Of a stretch of 33,036 bases of DNA, positions 7,023-17,072 are shown piece by piece. Source of the DNA: Clostridia bacterium (GTDB lineage Bacteria > Bacillota > Clostridia > Christensenellales > Aristaeellaceae); the NCBI GenBank assembly GCA_030537335.1, contig JAUNNK010000014.1, positions 1 to 33,036 of the forward strand, read 5' to 3'. Position 1 is the stretch's first letter. Every line of letters begins with the position of its first letter. Under the pieces are notes generated by a model. The model made no database searches. It was not told the origin of the DNA and saw only the letters and a list, made by a program, of their open reading frames with translations. Both the position numbers and the translations under genes were made by a program.

Positions 7023-9083
7023 GTGGCAAGCTCAAGAAGCAAACAGCTTGACCGCAAAAAACTGCTCGCCGATCCAATCATGATCTTCGCGATCATCCTT
7101 GTGATGGCATTTTTGCTGCTGTTTGTGGTCTATCCGCTCTGCACGATACTCACGCAGAGCTTTCAGACGGACTATCCCAACTCCCTGACCTCCAACGGTC
7201 AGAAGCTGACCTCGCTGGTCAAGCAGGATCCGACGCTGGCCGACAGCATCTTCTATCAGCTGGGCGACGACTGCGTGAACTACGCAAACGAATACCGCCG
7301 CGGCGAGGGCAAGCGGGATGAGGCAAAGATGGCCGAGCTGGGCGCGCGCATCGAGGATGCGCTTGCGCAGATCGAAGCCGATCCGACCTTGGCCGAGGAC
7401 TTCGCCCGGGCCGTGAGCGCCTCCGCCAACAAGGCCAACGCCGATGCGGACGCCGAGGTCGTGGGCACCAGCGCCGACGACATCCTCGACCTGTGCAACC
7501 AGCTGGGCGTGTGCTACCGCAACATCGACTCCACCGACTTCACCTTCGAGGTCTACATCTCCCTGTTCCGCTCCAAGAAGTTCCTCAGCGTCGTGTGGAA
7601 CACGCTGAAGCTGGGCGCAATCAGCGGCCTGTGCTCCACCATCGTGGGCTTCCTGTTTGCCTACGTTGACGTGTACGTCAGGACCAAGATGCGCGGCATC
7701 TTCAAGGTGGTCTCCATGCTGCCCATCGTGTCGCCGCCGTTCGTGCTGTCGCTGTCGATGATCATGATCTTCGGCAAGAAGGGCCTGATCACCTATCACC
7801 TGCTGGGCATCAAGAACGCGAACATCTACGGCATGCACGGCATCCTGATCGTTCAGATTCTCACCTTCTTCCCGGTGGTCTACCTGATGATCAAGGGCCT
7901 GCTGAGCAACATCGATCCGTCGCTGGAGGAATCCTCCCGCAACATGGGCGCGAGCCGCTGGCGCGTGTTCAGAGACGTGACGCTGCCGCTGCTGCTGCCC
8001 GGCTTGGGCAACGCCTTCCTGGTCTCCTTCATCGAGTCGGTGGCCGACTTCACCAACCCGATCATGATCGGCGGCAACTACGACACCCTGGCCGCCTACA
8101 TCTACATGCAGATCTCCAACTTCGACACCCGCTCGTCCTCGGGCATGGCGGTGGTGCTGCTGACCATCAGCATGATCCTGTTCGTGGTGGAGAAGTACGT
8201 GCTGGAGCGCCGCAGCGTGGCCACGCTGTCCGGCAAGGCCAGCCGCGTGCGCATGCAGATCGAGGATCGCTCCGTGCGCATCCCCACCACTGCGCTGTGC
8301 ACCCTGGTGGGCATCTTCGTCATCGGCATGTACGCCATGGTGCCCGTGGGCGCGTGCTTCAAGCTCTGGGGCAAGGACTTCACGCTGACGCTGAAGCACT
8401 TTATCAACGTGCTGGGCCGCGACACCAAGCCCTTCACCGATTCCCTGTACCTGAGCCTGATCGCGGCGATCATCACATCGCTTCTGTCGATGATCATCGC
8501 CTACCTGATCGTCAAGAAGAAATTCGTCGGCAAGCACTTCATGGAATTCGCCACGATGTTCGCCATGGCCGTGCCCGGCACGGTGCTCGGTATCGCGCTG
8601 CTGCGCGGCTACATCACCGGCATCTTCCACTCCGGCTTCATGGTGCTGGTGGGCACAAGCTCGATATTGATCATCGCCTTTGTGGTGCGAAGTTTGCCCA
8701 TCGGCACACGATCGGCGGTGGCTGCGCTCAACCAGATCGACAAGTCCATCGAGGAATCCGCCTACGACATGGGCGCGGGCAGCATCAAGGTGTTCACCTC
8801 CGTGACCCTGCCGCTGATCAGCGATTCCTTCTTCTCCAGCCTTGTCAGCACCTTTGCGCGCAGCATCACCGCCACCAGCGCCGTCATCTTCCTGATCTCC
8901 GCGCGCTGGCAGCTGATCACCCCGCAGATCATGACCGTTGTGGACCGCGGCCAGTACAGCGTGGCCTGCGCCTATGCGACCATCATGATGTTCATCGTCT
9001 ACGCGGCCATCGCGCTGATGAACATTATCGTCAACTATATGCGGCGCAGCCGTCGCGTGAAGGAAAAGAAGGCAGTCGCCTGA
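7023..9083 (+). CDS. ABC transporter permease, two fused MetI domains
   Basis: About 686 residues with twelve or so membrane helices forming both halves of the channel in one chain, like FbpB/AfuB-type permeases. Each half carries the EAA loop that docks on the ATPase: EESSRNMGASRWRVF in the first and EESAYDMGAGSIKVF in the second. The chain is longer than usual for the family (about 500-550) because roughly 130 residues lie between helix 1 and helix 2 (about residues 45-175), hydrophilic, rich in Ala/Asp/Glu and probably outside the membrane. I prefer the GTG at 7023, which has GAGG 9 nt upstream. The ATG at 7008 is possible, but AGGAG is only 2 nt away from it. The ATPase gene follows after 19 nt. 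Confidence 0.88.
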   Translation: MASSRSKQLDRKKLLADPIMIFAIILVMAFLLLFVVYPLCTILTQSFQTDYPNSLTSNGQKLTSLVKQDPTLADSIFYQLGDDCVNYANEYRRGEGKRDEAKMAELGARIEDALAQIEADPTLAEDFARAVSASANKANADADAEVVGTSADDILDLCNQLGVCYRNIDSTDFTFEVYISLFRSKKFLSVVWNTLKLGAISGLCSTIVGFLFAYVDVYVRTKMRGIFKVVSMLPIVSPPFVLSLSMIMIFGKKGLITYHLLGIKNANIYGMHGILIVQILTFFPVVYLMIKGLLSNIDPSLEESSRNMGASRWRVFRDVTLPLLLPGLGNAFLVSFIESVADFTNPIMIGGNYDTLAAYIYMQISNFDTRSSSGMAVVLLTISMILFVVEKYVLERRSVATLSGKASRVRMQIEDRSVRIPTTALCTLVGIFVIGMYAMVPVGACFKLWGKDFTLTLKHFINVLGRDTKPFTDSLYLSLIAAIITSLLSMIIAYLIVKKKFVGKHFMEFATMFAMAVPGTVLGIALLRGYITGIFHSGFMVLVGTSSILIIAFVVRSLPIGTRSAVAALNQIDKSIEESAYDMGAGSIKVFTSVTLPLISDSFFSSLVSTFARSITATSAVIFLISARWQLITPQIMTVVDRGQYSVACAYATIMMFIVYAAIALMNIIVNYMRRSRRVKEKKAVA

Positions 9084-9102
9084 ACATGAAGGAGTGTGTC
9101 CA

Positions 9103-10182
9103 ATGAGCAATATCAAAAAGGGTGTGCGCCTGGAGGGCGTATCCAAAATATATCTGGACCCCAAGACCAACAAGCCCTTCAAGGCCGTGGATTCCATCAA
9201 CCTGAACATCCAGCCGGGCGAGTTCGTGACCCTGCTGGGTCCCTCCGGCTGCGGCAAAACCACCACGCTGCGCATGATCGCCGGCTTCGAGTCCCCGGAC
9301 GAGGGCGAGATCTACCTGGGCGACGAGGCCATCAACGAGCTGACCCCCAACAAGCGCGACACGGCCATGGTGTTCCAGAGCTACGCGCTGTTCCCCCACA
9401 TGAACATCTTCGACAACGTGGCCTACGGCCTGAAGCTGCGCCACGTGCCCAAGGCGGAGATCCGCAAGAAGGTGTTCGACATGCTCAAGCTCGTGGGTCT
9501 GGAGGGCATGGAGAACCGCTTCACCAACCAGCTCTCCGGCGGCCAGCAGCAGCGCGTTGCGCTGGCCCGCGCGCTGATCGTGGAGCCCGGCGTGCTGCTC
9601 TTCGACGAGCCGCTGTCCAACCTGGACGCCAAGCTGCGCGTGTACATGCGCACCGAGATCCGCCGCATCCAGCAGCAGTTCGGCATCACCGCCGTCTACG
9701 TCACCCATGACCAGTCCGAGGCCATGTCCATCTCCGATAAGATCATCATCATGAACAAGGGCGTCATCGCACAGATGGGCACGCCCCAGGAGATCTACTA
9801 CAGCCCGGCCAGCGAGTTCGTGGCGGACTTCATCGGCGAGGCCAACTTCCTGAAGGTGCAGGTGGACGGCGTAGAGAGCGACACCGTAAGCGTCAACCTG
9901 AACGGCGTTCGCTTCCCCGTCAAGCGCTCCGCGGACGCGGTGGCGAAGGGCGAGGAGCACACGCTGATGCTGCGCCCCGAGGGTATTCGCGTAAGCGAAA
10001 CCGGCATCCTGCCCTGCAAGGTCGTGCTGTCCTGCTTCATGGGTTCCTATCAGAACTACCACGTGATGGTGGGCGATACCCTTGTGCGCATCACCGACAA
10101 CCACCCGGTTGGACGGCGCATCTTCAACGTGGGCGAGGAGGCCTACCTGGACTTCAGCCCCGTGGATACGCATCTGATGTAA
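9103..10182 (+). CDS. ABC transporter ATPase (PotA/FbpC/PhnT type)
   Basis: A 359-residue cytoplasmic ATPase that drives the importer. Walker A is GPSGCGKTT, the signature is LSGGQQQRVALARAL, Walker B is VLLFDEPLSNLD and the H-loop VYVTHDQSEAM, all intact. The last 110 residues form a TOBE-type regulatory region, as in PotA, UgpC and FbpC. The start at 9103 is preceded by AAGGAG at 9089-9094; the in-frame ATG at 9094 overlaps that site. It is third in the operon with the binding protein and fused permease. The MFQSYALFPHMN stretch is typical of the polyamine/iron/phosphonate branch, so substrate assignment stays open. Confidence 0.94.
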   Translation: MSNIKKGVRLEGVSKIYLDPKTNKPFKAVDSINLNIQPGEFVTLLGPSGCGKTTTLRMIAGFESPDEGEIYLGDEAINELTPNKRDTAMVFQSYALFPHMNIFDNVAYGLKLRHVPKAEIRKKVFDMLKLVGLEGMENRFTNQLSGGQQQRVALARALIVEPGVLLFDEPLSNLDAKLRVYMRTEIRRIQQQFGITAVYVTHDQSEAMSISDKIIIMNKGVIAQMGTPQEIYYSPASEFVADFIGEANFLKVQVDGVESDTVSVNLNGVRFPVKRSADAVAKGEEHTLMLRPEGIRVSETGILPCKVVLSCFMGSYQNYHVMVGDTLVRITDNHPVGRRIFNVGEEAYLDFSPVDTHLM

Positions 10183-10198
10183 TTCCCAAATGGACAGA

Positions 10199-10228
10199 AG
10201 CGCCGCGAACCAATCGGTTCGCGGCGCT
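10199..10228. terminator. Terminator between ABC ATPase and ppa, probably bidirectional
   Basis: AGCGCCGCGAACC (10199-10211) pairs perfectly with GGTTCGCGGCGCT (10216-10228) over 13 bp with a 4-nt loop. CAGCTTGTTTTGG follows on the plus strand. It lies between convergent genes. Confidence 0.85.
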
Positions 10229-10255
10229 CAGCTTGTTTTGGACAAGTCCACACAA

Positions 10256-10789
10256 TCAGCGGCAGAACTCATCGATGTAGCGGTTGTAGCACTTCTGGAT
10301 AACCTGCTTGGCCTCTTCGGGGCCGAACACGCCCACGATTTCGGTGTCCTTGCCGTCCTCCAGGCCCTTGTAGACGTTGAAGAAGTGGCTGATCTCGTCG
10401 GCGATGTGGGAGGGCAGCTCAGATACGTCGTGGTAGCTGTTGTATACCGGATCGCCGAAGGGCACGGCCAGGATCTTTTCGTCCATCGCGTCGCCGTCGC
10501 GCATCGCGAAGTAGCCGATGGGGTACACGCGCACCAGGCTCATCGGGCGGATGGCCTCGCTGCACAGCACCAGCACGTCCAGGGGATCCTGGTCGTCGGC
10601 GTAGGTGCGCGGGATGAAGCCGTAGTTCGCCGGATAGTGGGTGGAGGTGTAGAGGATGCGGTCCAGCCGCAGCATGCCCGTCTCCTTGTCCATCTCATAC
10701 TTGTTCTTCGAGCCCTTTTCGATCTCGATGACCGCCAGGAAGTCCTCGGTGCTCATGCGGTTGGGCTTGATATCGTGCCAAAGATTCAT
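10256..10789 (-). CDS. ppa: Inorganic pyrophosphatase, family I
   Basis: A 177-residue soluble enzyme that hydrolyses pyrophosphate and so pulls biosynthetic reactions forward. The signature DDQDPLDV (residues 65-72) supplies the metal-binding aspartates, and the residues around YPANYGFIPRTY fit the family I active site. The length matches bacterial homohexameric enzymes (about 175). I place the start at 10789, where MNLWHDI begins and a G-rich site (GGGGGG) lies upstream. A longer reading from 10825 adds twelve residues without homology. Many Clostridia use the unrelated family II enzyme or membrane pyrophosphatase, so a family I copy is informative for lineage. It is convergent with the ABC operon. 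Confidence 0.95.
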   Translation of the reverse strand: MNLWHDIKPNRMSTEDFLAVIEIEKGSKNKYEMDKETGMLRLDRILYTSTHYPANYGFIPRTYADDQDPLDVLVLCSEAIRPMSLVRVYPIGYFAMRDGDAMDEKILAVPFGDPVYNSYHDVSELPSHIADEISHFFNVYKGLEDGKDTEIVGVFGPEEAKQVIQKCYNRYIDEFCR

Positions 10790-10861
10790 TTGTATTCCCC
10801 CCAAGTCAATGCTTTCCGCAACCATTATACTCCCGATTTGTGCTGAAATGCAACGGTAAAT

Positions 10862-11866
10862 TTACAGATTCTGCGCGGCGATGAAGTCCGCCAGCTGATG
10901 AAGCTGCTCCTTTTCGGAAGTGCGAAGGGCCGCGGCCAGGGGCGCGGAGCCGAAGGCCACGCCCAGCAGGCGGCTGCGAATCTCGTCGGCAAGGTCTGCG
11001 TCCATCGCATCGGAGTAGACCGAGATTTCGTCCACGCGGCTCTGGCGCAGGGTCAGCAGCAGCTGCACGTTGCCCCAGGGGAAGCGGTTCTCGATCTCCA
11101 GATCGAAGCGCGGGGTCTTGCCCAGCCGCCATTCCTCGGAGCGCTGCTTCTCCACGTAGGGCGCGATGGCCGCTTCGTCAAGATTTGTAGTCTGAAGCTC
11201 GATGAAGGGGCCGTAGGTCTCGCCGAAGGCCAGCTTCAGCGCTTCCAGCATCTGATCCCGTTTGAGCCCCGGCACGAACTGGCTCAGGTTGCACACGCGG
11301 CTGCGCACGGACTTTGCGCCCTTCGCCTGCAGCTTGCGGGGATCCACGTTCAGGTAGTTCTGGAGCCGGGTCAGGTCCGCGTCGATCAGCAGCGTGCCGT
11401 GGTGCTGGCGCACGCTGCCCCGGCTGCAGAAGGCGTTTCCGGAGAACTTGCGCCCGTCGGCCAGCAGATCGTTGCGCCCGGAGAATTCGCAGGGAATGCC
11501 CAGCGCGCGCACCGCGTCCAGAATCATGCCCAGCTGGCGCTGGAGATCGTAGCGTTTCTCCCCGGCGATGAAGGAGAAGTTCAGGTTCCCCTCGTCATGA
11601 AACACCGCGCCGCCGCCGGTGATGCGCCGCACCAGCTGCACGCCGTCGCGCTCCATGGCGTTCAGGTTGCACTCCGCCCAGGGGTTCTGGCCCCGGCCGA
11701 TGATCACCGCGTTGCGGTTGACGTAGAAGTAGAGCAGCATGTCGTCCTCGCCGATGTGGTCGAGGAAGTATTCGTCCACGCCCAGATTGCGCCAGCCGTC
11801 GGGCGATGTGGATACGTAAAGCAGGTTTGCGATGGTGGTTCCCTCCCGCGTTGTTATCTTACGCAT
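10862..11866 (-). CDS. lplA: Lipoate-protein ligase A
   Basis: About 334 residues. It activates lipoate with ATP and attaches it to lysines of lipoyl domains such as GcvH or E2 proteins. The conserved RRITGGGAVFHDEGNLNFSF segment forms the lipoyl-AMP site, and GRNDLLADGRKFSGNA with the catalytic lysine follows. A C-terminal accessory domain makes up the last 90 residues. The start is uncertain. The ATG at 11866 lies only a few bases after a TATAAT box, so it may not be transcribed. A strong GGGAGGG (11841-11847) sits 7 nt before an ATC codon at 11833, which would give a family-typical N-terminus (ANLLYVSTSPDG). The gene is followed by ppa on the same strand after 72 nt. Confidence 0.92.
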   Translation of the reverse strand: MRKITTREGTTIANLLYVSTSPDGWRNLGVDEYFLDHIGEDDMLLYFYVNRNAVIIGRGQNPWAECNLNAMERDGVQLVRRITGGGAVFHDEGNLNFSFIAGEKRYDLQRQLGMILDAVRALGIPCEFSGRNDLLADGRKFSGNAFCSRGSVRQHHGTLLIDADLTRLQNYLNVDPRKLQAKGAKSVRSRVCNLSQFVPGLKRDQMLEALKLAFGETYGPFIELQTTNLDEAAIAPYVEKQRSEEWRLGKTPRFDLEIENRFPWGNVQLLLTLRQSRVDEISVYSDAMDADLADEIRSRLLGVAFGSAPLAAALRTSEKEQLHQLADFIAAQNL

Positions 11867-11869
11867 ACA

Positions 11870-11898
11870 ATTATAACTGCGGCGCGGGATTCGGGCAA
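11870..11898 (-). promoter_or_regulatory. Promoter of lplA
   Basis: On the minus strand, TTGCCC (11893-11898), 17 nt, TATAAT (11870-11875). The predicted transcription start, about 7 nt further, falls on or just inside the first available ATG codon. Confidence 0.65.
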
Positions 11899-11987
11899 TG
11901 GATTTTTCCCAAGCTTTCGGGAAATGCAGGCAATTCTTCACATGCCGGTGATACAATACCGCGGGATTTCAATCGAGGAGCATTTCC

Positions 11988-13169
11988 ATGGAAGCAAAGA
12001 GAATTCGATATCTGTATACGCTGATCCAGTGCCTGTACTGGGTGACCGCCGGACTGATGTTCAACTTCGCCTCGGCCTACCTGCTGGACAGGGGCTTCAG
12101 CAACAGCCAGATCGGCGTGGTTCTGGGCGCGGCCTACGCGCTCTCCGCCGTGGCGCAGCCACTGGTCGCGGCTCTGTTCAACCGCAGCGGCGTCCGCCTG
12201 AGCACCGGCATGGCCTGTTTCTACGCCGTCGCGGCGGTGCTGACGGTTCTGGTGCTGGCGCTGCCGCTGAAGGGAGGCGCGCTGGCCGTGCTGATCGTGA
12301 GCATCTTCATGCTGCAATCCACCATGCAGCCCTCGCTGAACTCGCTGCACCGGGGCTATGCGCTGCGGGGCGTGGAGGTCAACTTCGGCTTCGCCCGGGG
12401 CATGGGCTCTGCGGCATACTCCGTGATGTGCGCGCTGGTGGGGCGGTTGCTGTATCGCTTTAGCCCGCGCATGCTGCCGGTGCTGTATCTCACGACGATG
12501 CTGCTGATGATCTCCTGCCTGCTCGCCTTCCGCGCGCCCTCCTGCGCCGCCGAGGTTCCCAGCGGGGAGAGGCGCAGGCGCGAACCCCTGCTGCGGCGCT
12601 ATCCACGCTTTGCGCTGCTGCTGCTGGGCGTGTCGCTGCTCGCAACGGTGCACATCTTCATCGACAGCTTCATGCTTCAGATCGTTAGGAACCTGGGCGG
12701 CGGCAGCGCGCAGCAGGGCGTGGTGATCGCGATCGCCGCGATGACGGAGCTGCCCGCCATGGTGCTCTATGGCAAGCTGAGCAAGCGCATGGGCGGCGGC
12801 CGGGTGCTGTGCATGGCCGCGTGGATCTGGGTGGTCAAGGATGTGCTGACGGCGCTGGCGGTCAGTCCGAAGATGCTGTATGCCATCTCGCTGCTGCAAT
12901 TCGCCAGCTACGCCTTCTATGTGCCTGCGGCGGTGGAGTACGTGTCCGACGCCCTGCCCCGGCAGGACTTTCTGGCGGGTCAGGCGCTGGTGGGCACGGC
13001 CTTCACGCTGGGCAGCCTTGCGGCAACCTTCGTGGGCGGGCGGATGCTGGATTTGCTGGGCGTGCGCGGCGCGCTGAGCGGCATGCAGGCCTTCTCCATC
13101 GCCGGAGCGGTGCTGCTGAGCGTCGCGGTTCTGCGCCCGCAGCTGTCAGTTAACAAAAAATTCAGTTGA
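11988..13169 (+). CDS. MFS transporter, PPP/MFS_1-like family
   Basis: A 393-residue protein with about twelve hydrophobic helices and a short basic loop in the middle (PSGERRRREPLLRRYPR, about residues 190-206) between the two six-helix halves. The opening YTLIQCLYWVTAGLMFNFASAYLLDRGFSNSQIGVVLG matches the phenylpropionate-permease-like branch of the major facilitator superfamily (shown here in part; the key feature is the GFSNSQIG loop after helix 1). The substrate is unknown. The ATG at 11988 follows GAGGAG at 11975-11980. It is divergent from lplA and directly followed by pyrG: the -35 box of the pyrG promoter overlaps its stop codon. A related MFS gene lies at 19961-21109. Confidence 0.85.
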   Translation: MEAKRIRYLYTLIQCLYWVTAGLMFNFASAYLLDRGFSNSQIGVVLGAAYALSAVAQPLVAALFNRSGVRLSTGMACFYAVAAVLTVLVLALPLKGGALAVLIVSIFMLQSTMQPSLNSLHRGYALRGVEVNFGFARGMGSAAYSVMCALVGRLLYRFSPRMLPVLYLTTMLLMISCLLAFRAPSCAAEVPSGERRRREPLLRRYPRFALLLLGVSLLATVHIFIDSFMLQIVRNLGGGSAQQGVVIAIAAMTELPAMVLYGKLSKRMGGGRVLCMAAWIWVVKDVLTALAVSPKMLYAISLLQFASYAFYVPAAVEYVSDALPRQDFLAGQALVGTAFTLGSLAATFVGGRMLDLLGVRGALSGMQAFSIAGAVLLSVAVLRPQLSVNKKFS

Positions 13170-13193
13170 CAAGAGGGCGTTTCTGAGTATAAT
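13166..13193 (+). promoter_or_regulatory. Sigma-A promoter of pyrG
   Basis: TTGACA (13166-13171), 16 nt, TATAAT (13188-13193). The -35 box overlaps the stop codon of the MFS gene. Transcription would begin near 13200, giving a leader of about 155 nt. Confidence 0.85.
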
Positions 13194-13218
13194 ATTTTTC
13201 CATAAGTTTGATGTGCAA

Positions 13219-13291
13219 GGGCGTTCATCGAAGCCATAGGGGGCCAAGTGCCCCCATTAAGGCAGCGGTGGACGCCCTCGTTTTATGTTTT
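13219..13291 (+). terminator. Terminator-like hairpin in the pyrG leader, candidate attenuator
   Basis: GGGCGTTCA (13219-13227) pairs with TGGACGCCC (13269-13277) with one G-T pair, and TCGTTTTATGTTTT follows. Inside the loop, GGGGGC (13239-13244) and GCCCCC (13250-13255) form a second stem. It lies between the pyrG promoter and the coding sequence, so it should stop part of the transcription. CTP-sensing attenuation of pyrG is established in B. subtilis, but that works through a GGG start, which I do not see here. Confidence 0.7.
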
Positions 13292-13358
13292 GGGGCCACC
13301 ATACAACAGCTTTCCGGTTTTCGTCAGACATATCCAGGCAATCGAAGGAGGAAACATC

Positions 13359-14963
<1,605 letters not shown>

Positions 14964-14980
14964 ATGCCTGCCTGAATATG

Positions 14981-15020
14981 AAAAAACGGAGTCATCCCGA
15001 AAGGGGACGGCTCCGTTTTT
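14981..15020. terminator. Bidirectional terminator between pyrG and dapF
   Basis: AAAAACGGAGTC (14982-14993) pairs with GGCTCCGTTTTT (15009-15020) with one G-T pair. The A run on the left and T run on the right make it work in both directions for these convergent genes. Confidence 0.9.
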
Positions 15021-15031
15021 GATGGAATCGC

Positions 15032-15850
15032 CTATTCAAATTCGCCGATATAGACTGTCTCGGCGGGGCCGGTCATGTAGATGTGGTTGTCCGCGCGCCA
15101 CTCGTCGCGCAGGGTTCCGCCGGGAAGCTGAATCTCCGCGCTGCGCTTCAGCAGGCCCAGGCGCACGCCCGCAGCCAGCACCGCGCAGGAGCCGGTGCCG
15201 CAGGCCAGCGTCGCGCCGCAGCCGCGCTCCCACACCTTTACGGTGACGCGCTCCGGGCCGTCGATGCGGCAGAATTCGATGTTCGCCTTCGCTGGGAACA
15301 GCGGATGGGCCTCCATGAATGCGCCGAGGGTAGGGAAGTCCGCGTCGTCGGGGTAGAGATCGAAGGTCACGGCGTGGGGGTTGCCCATGGAGACGCAGAA
15401 GAAGGGAACCTCGCGTCCACTGAGGTTTACGCGCACGAGGTTGCTGTCCGCGGCCACGGGGATGCGCTCCGGGGTGAACACCGGGCAGCCCATGTCCACC
15501 GTGGCGGCTTCGGCGCGGCCATCTCGGATGTCCAGAGCGATGTGCTTGACCCCCGCCAGGGTATCCACGTCCAGCTCAGGTTTGCGGCACAGGCCGCTGT
15601 CGTAGAGGAACTTCGCCGCGCAGCGCACGCCGTTTCCGCACATCTCCGGCTCACTGCCGTCGCTGTTGAAGATGCGCATCATCGCGTCGCCGCGATTGCT
15701 GGGAACCATCAGGATCAGGCCGTCCGCACCGACGCCAAAGCGCCGCGCACACAGCCGCCGCGCAAGGGCGGCGGGGTCGGGAATTTCGTTGTGAATGGCG
15801 TCGACGACGATGAAATCGTTGCCGATGCCGTGCATCTTGACAAAGCGCAT
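15032..15850 (-). CDS. dapF: Diaminopimelate epimerase
   Basis: A 272-residue, cofactor-free enzyme turning LL- into meso-diaminopimelate for lysine and peptidoglycan synthesis. The two catalytic cysteines are C71 in MCGNGVRC and C217 in ACGTGSC, each in its canonical setting. The opening FVKMHGIGNDF is also diagnostic. It indicates a DAP-containing cell wall. The ATG at 15850 is 13 nt from the stop of pepT, with TAAGGAG overlapping that stop. It is last in the operon that also holds hprK and the sugar kinase-like gene, and it is not accompanied by other dap genes. Confidence 0.96.
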   Translation of the reverse strand: MRFVKMHGIGNDFIVVDAIHNEIPDPAALARRLCARRFGVGADGLILMVPSNRGDAMMRIFNSDGSEPEMCGNGVRCAAKFLYDSGLCRKPELDVDTLAGVKHIALDIRDGRAEAATVDMGCPVFTPERIPVAADSNLVRVNLSGREVPFFCVSMGNPHAVTFDLYPDDADFPTLGAFMEAHPLFPAKANIEFCRIDGPERVTVKVWERGCGATLACGTGSCAVLAAGVRLGLLKRSAEIQLPGGTLRDEWRADNHIYMTGPAETVYIGEFE

Positions 15851-15863
15851 GGGATTCTCCTTA

Positions 15864-17069
15864 TCAATCCTTCAGGGTGAGCAGCGCCACCAGCATCTCG
15901 GCCATCTTGTCCATGTCCTGCACGGCGATGCACTCGAAGCGGCCGTGGTAGTTCATACCGCCGGTGGCCAGATTCGGGCAGGGCAGGCCCATGAAGGACA
16001 GCTTGGAGCCGTCGGTGCCGCCGCGAATGGGCTTCTCGAAGGGCGTAACACCTACGGCGCGGTAGGCTTTTTCTGCGCGATGGATGATGTCCATGCGAGG
16101 CTCGATCACCTCGCGCATGTTGTAGTAGGAATCCTGCACATTGCACTCCACCGCGCCCGCGCCGTACTTCTCGTTCATGTAGGCGGCGATGCGTTCGACG
16201 GTGGCCTTGCGCGCCTCGAAGCGGGCGCGGTCGTGGTCGCGGAGGATGTAGGTGGACTCGGCAAGCTCCGTCTCGCCCTTTACGCCGCAGAGGTGGTAGA
16301 AGCCCTCGTAGCCCTCGGTGTGCTCCGGGCGCTCCTGGGGCGGCAGCAGGGAATCGAACTCCATGGCCAGCAGCGCGGCGTTGACCAGCTTGTTCTTGGC
16401 GCTGCCGGGGTGCACGCTGCGCCCGTGGAAGGTCAGCTGTGCCGAGGCGGCGTTGAAGTTCTCATATTCGATGCCGCCCAGCTCGTCGCCGTCCACCGTG
16501 TAGGCGAAGTCCGCGCCAAAGCCCTTCACATCGAAGCGATCCGCGCCTCTGCCGATCTCCTCGTCCGGGGTGAAGGCGATGCGCACCTCGCCGTGGGGCA
16601 GGTTCTGCTGAAGGAGCTGTTCGCAGGCGGTCATGATCTCCGCAACGCCGGCCTTGTCGTCCGCTCCAAGCAGCGTGCGGCCGTCGGTGACGATCAGATC
16701 CTTGCCCGCGCGATGCGTAAGCTCCGGATAGTCGGCGGGATCCAGCACGTCGCCGCCCTCCAGCCGCACCGCGCCGCCATCGTAGTTTTCCACGATGCGC
16801 GCGCGCATGGGCAGCGCGGGCACGCAGTCCACGGTGTCCATGTGGGCGATCAGGCCGATGGTGGGAAAGCCCTCCGCTGTGGCCGGAATCTCGCCGTAGA
16901 CGTAGCCGTTTTCGTCCATGCGTGCGTTGGACACGCCCATCAGGCGCATCTCCTCTACCAGTGCGCGGCCCAGCTCCAGCTGGCCGGGGGTGCTGGGACA
17001 GGTTTCGCTGGCTTCATTGGAAGCGGTGTCAAACTGAATGTAGTTCAGCAGTCGTTCATATGCGCGCAT
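15864..17069 (-). CDS. pepT: Peptidase T (tripeptide aminopeptidase)
   Basis: A 401-residue cytoplasmic M20-family zinc peptidase that removes the N-terminal residue of tripeptides. The metal ligands lie in AHMDTVD (H76, D78), GADDKAG and PDEEIGRG, and the late PIRGGTDGS segment is typical of PepT rather than other M20 enzymes. The length equals that of B. subtilis and E. coli PepT (about 408). The start at 17069 lies 3 nt after the stop of the ROK gene, with GGAGGG inside that gene's 3' end, so the two are translationally coupled. Confidence 0.95.
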   Translation of the reverse strand: MRAYERLLNYIQFDTASNEASETCPSTPGQLELGRALVEEMRLMGVSNARMDENGYVYGEIPATAEGFPTIGLIAHMDTVDCVPALPMRARIVENYDGGAVRLEGGDVLDPADYPELTHRAGKDLIVTDGRTLLGADDKAGVAEIMTACEQLLQQNLPHGEVRIAFTPDEEIGRGADRFDVKGFGADFAYTVDGDELGGIEYENFNAASAQLTFHGRSVHPGSAKNKLVNAALLAMEFDSLLPPQERPEHTEGYEGFYHLCGVKGETELAESTYILRDHDRARFEARKATVERIAAYMNEKYGAGAVECNVQDSYYNMREVIEPRMDIIHRAEKAYRAVGVTPFEKPIRGGTDGSKLSFMGLPCPNLATGGMNYHGRFECIAVQDMDKMAEMLVALLTLKD

Positions 17070-17072
17070 GAC

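Noticed and set aside
13219..13291. Possible glutamine riboswitch before pyrG
   Set aside because: Only the first bases (CGTTCATC) resemble the motif. The GGAAGTAGG and GAAGGAACGC parts are missing.
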